Below are positions 21,401 to 27,053 of a stretch of 64,000 nucleotides of DNA, one piece after another. The stretch is taken from positions 186,001-250,000 of the forward strand of contig JAUIFE010000008.1 in assembly GCA_030429565.1 (NCBI GenBank). The letters run 5' to 3'. Under the pieces are notes generated by a model, which saw nothing but the letters and a program-made list of their open reading frames with translations, had not been told where the DNA came from and did not search any database. The translations under genes and the position numbers were made by a program. Each line of letters opens with the position of its first letter. Position 1 is the first letter of the stretch. Source of the DNA: Holophagae bacterium (GTDB lineage Bacteria; Acidobacteriota; Holophagae; Acanthopleuribacterales; Acanthopleuribacteraceae).

Positions 21401-21475
21401 GCGCAGTTAGCTGCAATTCGCGACGGTGTACCACGTGAGATTTGGGCTGTTTGGCAAATTTTTGGCGTTCCTTGA
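18410..21475 (+). CDS. CHAT-domain (caspase-like) protease lipoprotein with TPR region
   Basis: A protein of about 1021 residues. The N-terminus has a basic start, a hydrophobic core and the lipobox LGAC, so it should be a lipoprotein facing the periplasm or outer membrane. Residues 50-690 are helical TPR-like repeats. The C-terminal CHAT domain (about 720-1021) keeps the caspase-type dyad: His in HFAGHA (H885) and Cys in VVLSACAGG (C933). The open frame extends upstream to 18194, but that part crosses an inverted repeat and lacks a signal sequence. The ATG at 18410 is chosen for its lipoprotein signal; a GTG at 18452 with AAAGG upstream is the alternative. Target proteins are unknown. Confidence 0.85.
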   Translation: MTLWVSLSRDKGVSVSVLGMWAGLFLLIILGACRSAPVAAPSSTAALDHLTRGDWPVAGRLAGVHHRALAAEAPIDPVAVATLKLDFQARGDETAATRGHAALLEFLDAKPDQVVAQLAALCAEQPDDPDAVNNLIVAHMTEGAQQAAPLAWLRALERTEAAFARGFDSLALRTNYALILSHLWLNDHARRAWHKLLERETDPTWRKRADDALAELDQRVAMADPASREHFLQAALAEQRWDDVAAWVARFPGIAWRWMERRLVDDFAGDGDPAILVEVHRVLAADPNRFAEWAAFVDELTDTPQPQAAEALAHARAAEKEEAYPCMLSAADTILAQVPAASFYRVAAHYQKARAYFFLGRLDDALEQAEWVDVLARERGFPTLTGLNLGIQAMVVGYRGDLTRNFTLHEEGRVLFEQLGDRRNLCHFMDSVGDGLQGLGQPQRALALHVGLLPQSVFYTSHKRRSLLYRNVVRGLLAQGFHYGAVRFGEAAEALLEREMDQFEWLRGRADQARCLWQLGRTDAALGLLDETLVRLDSRAEDAWLPQNEAELRALRGRYRLATDNLSGARDDLTRAVALSRSAEHRGPKLIRAGVALAETYRRLGDDAAALALLEAEVVAIEAARPQALLDHKVAFFDHLRGVYDGLVDLYLRAGRPGAALQAAEAARARFLGDQVQAGKSVDAQSVQAALQPGESLLFYHPLADRLAIWVFQRDGVYQREIAVGRNALQTYCTADGADLGAGEHGAALYQAVLGSVADLTVGDGPLIFALDGPLWRVAPAALWDPERGHHLVADRVTAVVPSLTMFLVARSRRPQAASGRQVCVVGNPRHDRRLLPLGSMPHAETEAVAVAERFGVTPLLGDAATIHAFRAEAAKAPIIHFAGHAVHHPDNPLRSFLLLAPDSLTANAGALGARDLFHWRLPHTRLVVLSACAGGAASSSPSEGGGNLARPFLAAGVPSVATTLAPLPDSPATVAFIEHFYEALAKERDAGKALRTAQLAAIRDGVPREIWAVWQIFGVP

Positions 21476-21546
21476 CGGGAATTTTTGAGCGTTGGCTGTC
21501 TGGTTGGGTACCGCTCCACTGAGAGAACACCAACAAGGAGGGACTG

Positions 21547-22620
21547 ATGAGTCCTGTGCCGCCCGCTCTCGATCCGCGCCAATTGGCGTTGCCGCCCGAT
21601 GCCAAAGCCATGCTGCATATCTTCATGACTGATTTGGTCTGTGTTGTGCCGGAACGCGACAAATTATGGGTCTTAGCACCCAACACCGACGATGAAGCGA
21701 AACATATCCCGACCCTGTTTTTTTGTGGTGCCCAAGTTACCGCTGGGGCGCCCGATAACCACGATTTATACCAAGAAGAACCCGTGTGGGTGCTCGATAA
21801 GGAAGACTTAACGATTGAGGGCGGCGTTGGTGAACTTCGTATCCTCAATGACCCAAATAGACTAGGTGAAATTCCAGATGGCGGCAAAGAAAACGGTCTC
21901 GAATGGTTTCCCCATACCGATTCGTTAAAGAAAGGACGCCATCCAGTGAGCATAAAACCTTTGGGCCTTGCCGGCGATGCGCAGGTAGGGGACTTGGTCG
22001 CGGGTCGACTGCAAATCGAACAAGGTTTGGTGCGGGCCTGTGACTACACCATGAAGGATTCCTTGATTCGCCGTATTCAATTCGGGGCCTTGGTTCCCGC
22101 TCGGCATCGGGGCGTTTCCACGGTTGCGCATGCCAACACTGAGGCACGGGTTTATGCAACATCCTTGCTGGCCGCGATTCCGCTGCGCGAAACCCAGGTT
22201 ACTTTTTGCCGGAAATCTTTCGGAAGCAACGGACCGCCGAAAAAGATTACCTTAGAACCGCGACGTAGCTTGCCGTTGATTGAAGTGGTTTTTGCAAATT
22301 ACAGTCCAGGAATCCCTTTGGCTTCGGACACTCGGACTGAAGAACACGAGGGCGCCAAACACTTTGGTTACCATTACCCGTTGCTTGAGGGATGGGCAGA
22401 GCCAAAGTACGTGCCCCACCGCAATGTATACGAATCCCGACTTGACAAGCTGCAAGCGCCGGTAGAGCCGGTTTCACTGGGGACGCTTGAAGCATTAGTT
22501 GAAAGATTAAAGCTATACCGGAGCCATGCGGGAATAAGTAGCACTATATCTGACATGACAGTGGCGGGTTATGTCAAGAATTGCATTCCGTTAGTAAGTG
22601 ATCCGCCAGATGGTGGTTAA
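21547..22620 (+). CDS. CHAT-flanking family protein, copy B (unknown)
   Basis: A 357-residue protein, the divergent paralogue of copy A on the other side of the CHAT gene. It starts 71 bases after the CHAT stop behind a strong ribosome site (AAGGAGGG), so it is probably co-transcribed with it. It keeps the DLVCVV, WVLAPNT, LFFC, VWVLD, HYPLLEGWAEPKYVP and NCIPLVSD landmarks. It lacks the Thr/Pro-rich tail of copy A. No signal peptide, membrane segment or enzyme motif is visible. The conserved Cys in LFFC and NCIP and the invariant GWxEPxYVP block are the best anchors for a family profile. Confidence 0.75.
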   Translation: MSPVPPALDPRQLALPPDAKAMLHIFMTDLVCVVPERDKLWVLAPNTDDEAKHIPTLFFCGAQVTAGAPDNHDLYQEEPVWVLDKEDLTIEGGVGELRILNDPNRLGEIPDGGKENGLEWFPHTDSLKKGRHPVSIKPLGLAGDAQVGDLVAGRLQIEQGLVRACDYTMKDSLIRRIQFGALVPARHRGVSTVAHANTEARVYATSLLAAIPLRETQVTFCRKSFGSNGPPKKITLEPRRSLPLIEVVFANYSPGIPLASDTRTEEHEGAKHFGYHYPLLEGWAEPKYVPHRNVYESRLDKLQAPVEPVSLGTLEALVERLKLYRSHAGISSTISDMTVAGYVKNCIPLVSDPPDGG

Positions 22621-22665
22621 ACCTGAATTGAGCGATTCGGGTGGATGAAATCGCACAATTCAGGT
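22621..22665. repeat. Palindromic repeat, copy 2 (most complete)
   Basis: ACCTGAATTGAGCGATTC (22621-22638) pairs with GAAATCGCACAATTCAGGT (22647-22665) with one mismatch and one extra base around an 8-base loop. It begins immediately after the stop of copy B and could also act as a transcript-end hairpin. Confidence 0.85.
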
Positions 22666-22844
22666 CAAAAGGTAACAACCATAAAGTAGGTAGGCACTTA
22701 GTTGTAAAGCGATTAACATGAATGCCTTAGTTCAGGGATTGTTACTAAATATCACGCTCACGCATCATTTTGTTGCTTCAACCAATCGAAGCGAAGGGCC
22801 GTGCTCTGTCTTGTTCGCCGCTTTGCCTTTCGTAAGGAGTTTTT

Positions 22845-24908
22845 ATGTCTCAGCTTCGCCGCAGTGGCCTTTATACCACCGCTGTTTCTCAGTATCTCAT
22901 TGAATTGCGGCTCGATGTCGATGGTGATTTTCCCCAAAACCAGGTCAGTGTTTCCTTAATTGGTGCCACACCGATCCATTTAATTGCCGAAGTGACGCGC
23001 CTTGCTGAGGATCAGTGGCAGGGGCCGATTTGGTATCGGTTTCCCGAAGGCGCCGGCTTCCCCTTTAGCGGCCAAGAGCCCGATCAGATTCGTGTCGCTT
23101 GGTTGCACGATGTCGATGAGATGTTGGTCGTATGTTCCTTTTTGCAAGAGGGTCGCACCTTGGCCGAGTTCTGTCTCAACCGGCAATCGGGCGCTTTTCG
23201 TGAGCTTGAACTGGAACTCGATACAGAACAGGGTGTTGAGGCGGTGACCCGGCTCAATCTGCTGCCTTTCCGTGAAACAACGCAGGATCCAGGCCGCGAC
23301 CTGGTCGAGGTCGGCCAAGTTTTCGCCGAGACAGGCCTGAATGTCCGCTATACCACCGAGGCCGACTTGGTGCCCGCGCATGAGGCCGGCGCCAACCGTG
23401 CCTGGTCGGCGGCTGAGCTCAATGACGTGATGATCGATGCTTGGTCGCGCTCAAAAAACCCGGCATGGTCGATTTGGGCCTTCTCCGCCGGTCGATTTGA
23501 AGATGCAACCGGCCGTTTTACCTTTGGCATTATGTTTGATATCAACGGCGAGCATCAGCGCAATGGTTGTGCCGTGTTCCATAAAACCATCGACACATAC
23601 TATGCTCGTCGTTCCCTCGCGGAACGCAATCGCATTAAATTTCGCACCTTAATCCACGAAATTGGCCACAGCTTAAACCTCGCCCACTCCTGGCAAAAAA
23701 CCCTGGGTCGGCGGTGGCATGCCGGTGTGGCGAATGATCGCTTTGATGCGGGTTTTATGAATTACCCACGGTTCTATGCCGATGGTGGTGAAAATGGTTA
23801 TTGGCGTGACTTTCAGTATCGCTTCTCGGATCAAGAGTTGGTGTTCCTACGCCATGCGCCCGAAGCTTTTGTGAAACCCAGTGGTGCCGCATGGTTTGCC
23901 GCCCATGGTGCGCGCACTATGGACCCGACTTCTCTGCCGACTGTGCAAGAACGCCGTTTTCTAACCCGCGACTTTTCACTTACCCTGCGTGTCCACCGCT
24001 CGGCCACGGTCTTTGAATTTATGGAAGATGCGCGCGTTGAACTCAAGTTGACCAACCATTCGCGGCACACCCGGTTGGTGCCGGTTGATGCTTTGGACGG
24101 CAATCACCACCTGCAGGTGGCTGTGACGCGATTGGGCGGTCGCGCCCAACCCGTTAAACCCTTTTACCAAACCTGTCATCAGGCCGAGCTATTGGCGCTT
24201 GCACCGGGTGATTCGTTTTACGCGAGCCTGCCGATTGCGCGGGGCGTCGGTGGCTGGGTGATTGACGAGCCAGGCGATTATCGTGCGGTCGTATCGCTCG
24301 ATTTTGTTTGCGCTTCAATCGAGGGTGAGCCGTTGCCGGTGCATTTAGATGCGGCGCTTGACTTTCGCGTTGTCCCGCCGCATTACAGCCGGCGGCGGGA
24401 GGCTTATCGTCTTGCGCAGGACTATTTCCACGAAGATGTGGCGCGCACCTATGCCGTGGGCGGCACCCGTCTGCTTGTCCACGTCAACGATTTGTTTGCC
24501 GAGATGCGGGGTCGATTCCCGGCTGCGAATGCCGCCACACAGGCGCGTTGGGCCGCCGCCGCACCGCTGATCCAGCCGTTTCAGACGCTTGAATGGGTTG
24601 ACGGTCAACGCCGGCTTTCGGTCAAAAACCGCGATCTGGATTTGGCTCAGGAGGTTGTGACAGCACTGCTTGCAGATGAAGCAGGTATCAAGGCGGCGGG
24701 TGCACTCGGGCACATCGATTTCGGGGCCATGTGCCTGAAGCTCAAGGACCAATTCGAAGAAGAAGGCCGCTTCAAAGAGGCGACGGCCTGTTGTGGCCAC
24801 TTCGAGGATGCGCTGACGAGGCGTGGTGTCAGCATGCCTGCGCGTTTAAGCGCCGGCCTTCGGAAAATCCGTGCCCAATTGATGGTGAGCGACAAGGCCA
24901 CGTCATAG
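22845..24908 (+). CDS. Cytosolic HExxH zinc metalloprotease (metzincin-like)
   Basis: A 687-residue protein. Residues 271-281 read HEIGHSLNLAH, the full HExxHxxxxxH zinc site, and GFMNYP follows at the place of a Met-turn, so the fold should be metzincin-like. The N-terminal ~150 residues are beta-rich. After the protease domain come a beta-sandwich-like part (about 380-510) and a helical C-terminus with TPR-like sequence (GRFKEATACCGHFEDALTRR). No signal peptide is visible, which is unusual for this class. The start has AAGGAG ten bases upstream. As a CHAT-island member it may be a zymogen or a second protease acting with the CHAT protein; that is inference. Confidence 0.8.
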   Translation: MSQLRRSGLYTTAVSQYLIELRLDVDGDFPQNQVSVSLIGATPIHLIAEVTRLAEDQWQGPIWYRFPEGAGFPFSGQEPDQIRVAWLHDVDEMLVVCSFLQEGRTLAEFCLNRQSGAFRELELELDTEQGVEAVTRLNLLPFRETTQDPGRDLVEVGQVFAETGLNVRYTTEADLVPAHEAGANRAWSAAELNDVMIDAWSRSKNPAWSIWAFSAGRFEDATGRFTFGIMFDINGEHQRNGCAVFHKTIDTYYARRSLAERNRIKFRTLIHEIGHSLNLAHSWQKTLGRRWHAGVANDRFDAGFMNYPRFYADGGENGYWRDFQYRFSDQELVFLRHAPEAFVKPSGAAWFAAHGARTMDPTSLPTVQERRFLTRDFSLTLRVHRSATVFEFMEDARVELKLTNHSRHTRLVPVDALDGNHHLQVAVTRLGGRAQPVKPFYQTCHQAELLALAPGDSFYASLPIARGVGGWVIDEPGDYRAVVSLDFVCASIEGEPLPVHLDAALDFRVVPPHYSRRREAYRLAQDYFHEDVARTYAVGGTRLLVHVNDLFAEMRGRFPAANAATQARWAAAAPLIQPFQTLEWVDGQRRLSVKNRDLDLAQEVVTALLADEAGIKAAGALGHIDFGAMCLKLKDQFEEEGRFKEATACCGHFEDALTRRGVSMPARLSAGLRKIRAQLMVSDKATS

Positions 24909-25138
24909 AGGAATGAGCGTAGGTTTAAGCTTTGCCGTCTTTGCAGATCGCAGCCGAAAGCGTGTGTTATGTAGGGGCTGATAGGTAAAGGTCAGTTAGG
25001 AAAAGGGTTAGCGAATATTGGTTGCGGCCGGTTCAGGATGACGCCAGGGAGACCTGTGCGATATTTTGAAGGCACAAACAATTGCGTATTTGGTCAAAGT
25101 GGCCGCGGGGAACCGGGGTTTTTGGCTTGGGGTAATCA

Positions 25139-25182
25139 CCTCAACGAAGCGATTCTTGGCAGCGAAATCGCTCAGTTCAGCA
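25139..25182. repeat. Palindromic repeat, copy 3
   Basis: ACCTCAACGAAGCGATTC, TTGGCAGC, then GAAATCGCTCAGTTCAG. The centre matches copy 1 (CGATTCTTGGC) and the right arm matches copy 2. It sits in the 306-base gap before the TAXI-type gene; the rest of that gap shows nothing else clear. Confidence 0.75.
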
Positions 25183-25214
25183 ATCAGGCTGCGGGTATTT
25201 TTAAGGCGGGGATC

Positions 25215-26843
25215 ATGAGCTGGACAAGTAATTCAAACGTAAGAATGACGCCCACGATAGTTTTATTTTTACTGTCGCTGTTTCCTTCGGTGGTTATTTA
25301 CAAATACTTTGTGGAAATACGAAGTGGCGAACAAGATGTAACATCGTGGTTGTACCGCGCCTTTATCTCGGATCCGGTTAAAGTGAAGGTGTTTGCGAAG
25401 AAGTTGCCTGAGGATTTAAGCCATGAGTCGGCGTACAATTCTTCTGTATATTACAAGATTGGCTGGGCCTTAGAGAAGGAGGCGAAAAAAGGCGGGTTTC
25501 CTGACAAGATTGAAGTCGATGTTGGGGGACTAAATGGTGCTAAAGAGAATGCCTTTAGTGTTATGAATGACACAAAATCTTTTGGCATTGTTCAAGATGA
25601 TACGTTTCGAGAAGCCGGCTTTGTTCAGGATCGTGTTGTAGAAATTACCCCGTTATTTATGGAGCGGTTGCATATTTTGTATCGTTGTACTGAGGCTGAG
25701 CACGATCGTTGCAAGTTGTCGATATCGAATTATTCGAAAAAGACGCACCCTTGGCGCTCAGGTAAATCGCCGGCATTTGTGAAAGTATTCGATAGTTTGC
25801 TCAAGGATGGGGGTCAAATCGGTGTTGGGAAGGCCGGTTCGGGTGGCGACTTGTTGTTACCTAAGATTCTACATATGGCAGGGGTTTCCCAGCCGAGCCG
25901 AGACAAACTGCGGTATGGAACTTTAGGCGAAATGTTTAATCTTCTAGAGAACGAAACCATTGATATGGCTATTTTCGTGACTGGAACGCCTAACCAGAAG
26001 ACTGTCGATTTCCTGACCACTGAAAGAAAAAGTCAATTCCACTTGCTCGGTGTGGATTCTGTCATGGTTCATGAAATGAACCGCTACTTTGACCGAGAAT
26101 ACAAGGCGACCAAGTTCTGCAAAGAGTACAAAGGATATGAAACGATGCCGACGCTTGGCGTATACGCAACCTTGATTGGGACCAAAGATCTGACGGATAG
26201 TGATAAGGTTGCCTTCTTCAAGCTCCTCAATTCGGCCATTGAATATCATCTTCAAAATGTTTTCACGGATCCTGAAATTGATGTTTCTGGAATGGCGAAG
26301 ATGTATGAAGAGAAACGGAAAAAAGAATGGTCGATTATTTTTAAATCATTTGTGCTGTTTGTGACATCTGTTGGGACAACAACGCTTGTGATTTTTGCTC
26401 TGATAATGTGGTTCATTAGTAGTTTGTGTCAGTCGTATTTTTACAATAAAATGATGGTTAGTTATGCGCGAGCTACAACTCTTAATCAAGAAAATGGGAG
26501 TGAGCCAAATCAATCGGTAATTCGCCTGAGCGAGAAAATGATTGACTATAATCTAGAAAGTATTAAGGAGATCATTGCCCTCGGGAAACGTATTCGAAGG
26601 ACTTACGGAAGAGGTTTTTTGACGATTTCTCACCATGATTATCTGCTCGCCAACGCTAATTCAGTTCTTGACTGGTTCAAAGAACGGCTTGCCCAACAGC
26701 TACAGTTTTATATCAATAAGGTCGATGCCGGTGATTTTAATCAGAGCGATTTTCAGGCTCGTGTCGAGTCCTATTTGCTTGATGGATATTTATCTATTGA
26801 AAACTTTGAGAAGGTTTTTGAGGGACTGGGTCGCAAGGGCTGA
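25215..26843 (+). CDS. Membrane-anchored TAXI/TRAP-type solute-binding sensor-like protein
   Basis: A 542-residue protein. An N-terminal membrane segment (about 11-30) is followed by a periplasmic part of about 340 residues resembling the TAXI class of TRAP solute-binding proteins (GVGKAGSGGDLLLPKIL and the AIFVTGTPNQKTVDFL region). A second membrane segment (about 376-400) leads into a cytoplasmic coiled coil and helical tail of about 140 residues. No TRAP permease genes are nearby, so sensing rather than uptake is more likely. The ATG at 25215 with GGCGGGG before it is chosen because the upstream frame runs through a palindromic repeat. Codon use is visibly more AT-rich than its neighbours, suggesting acquisition by transfer. 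Confidence 0.65.
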   Translation: MSWTSNSNVRMTPTIVLFLLSLFPSVVIYKYFVEIRSGEQDVTSWLYRAFISDPVKVKVFAKKLPEDLSHESAYNSSVYYKIGWALEKEAKKGGFPDKIEVDVGGLNGAKENAFSVMNDTKSFGIVQDDTFREAGFVQDRVVEITPLFMERLHILYRCTEAEHDRCKLSISNYSKKTHPWRSGKSPAFVKVFDSLLKDGGQIGVGKAGSGGDLLLPKILHMAGVSQPSRDKLRYGTLGEMFNLLENETIDMAIFVTGTPNQKTVDFLTTERKSQFHLLGVDSVMVHEMNRYFDREYKATKFCKEYKGYETMPTLGVYATLIGTKDLTDSDKVAFFKLLNSAIEYHLQNVFTDPEIDVSGMAKMYEEKRKKEWSIIFKSFVLFVTSVGTTTLVIFALIMWFISSLCQSYFYNKMMVSYARATTLNQENGSEPNQSVIRLSEKMIDYNLESIKEIIALGKRIRRTYGRGFLTISHHDYLLANANSVLDWFKERLAQQLQFYINKVDAGDFNQSDFQARVESYLLDGYLSIENFEKVFEGLGRKG

Positions 26844-27003
26844 TATTCCGCTCTTCATTTTAGGAAGTCCCGTCTTGCGAGCAATTGGCAGAGTCGTCGT
26901 TGAATTTGAATAAGCTTTGCTTCGTATGGGGGCTGTGGCCTTTTTCGGTTGTTGAGGTCGCTTCAGGAGAAGCATGGCCGCGGTGACAAAACATTCTTTA
27001 AAT

Positions 27004-27031
27004 AAAAAAGGCGGCCGTTTCCGGCCGCCTT
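27004..27031 (-). terminator. Terminator of the Asp-box propeller gene
   Basis: AAGGCGGCCG and CGGCCGCCTT form a perfect 10-bp stem with a 4-base loop. The minus-strand 3' side continues into TTTTTT. Confidence 0.88.
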
Positions 27032-27053
27032 CGCTTGCTTGAATGAGTTTTGG

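Noticed and set aside
25038..25214. 59-codon N-terminal extension of the TAXI-type protein
   Set aside because: It crosses palindrome copy 3 and lies before a clean ribosome site and membrane segment.
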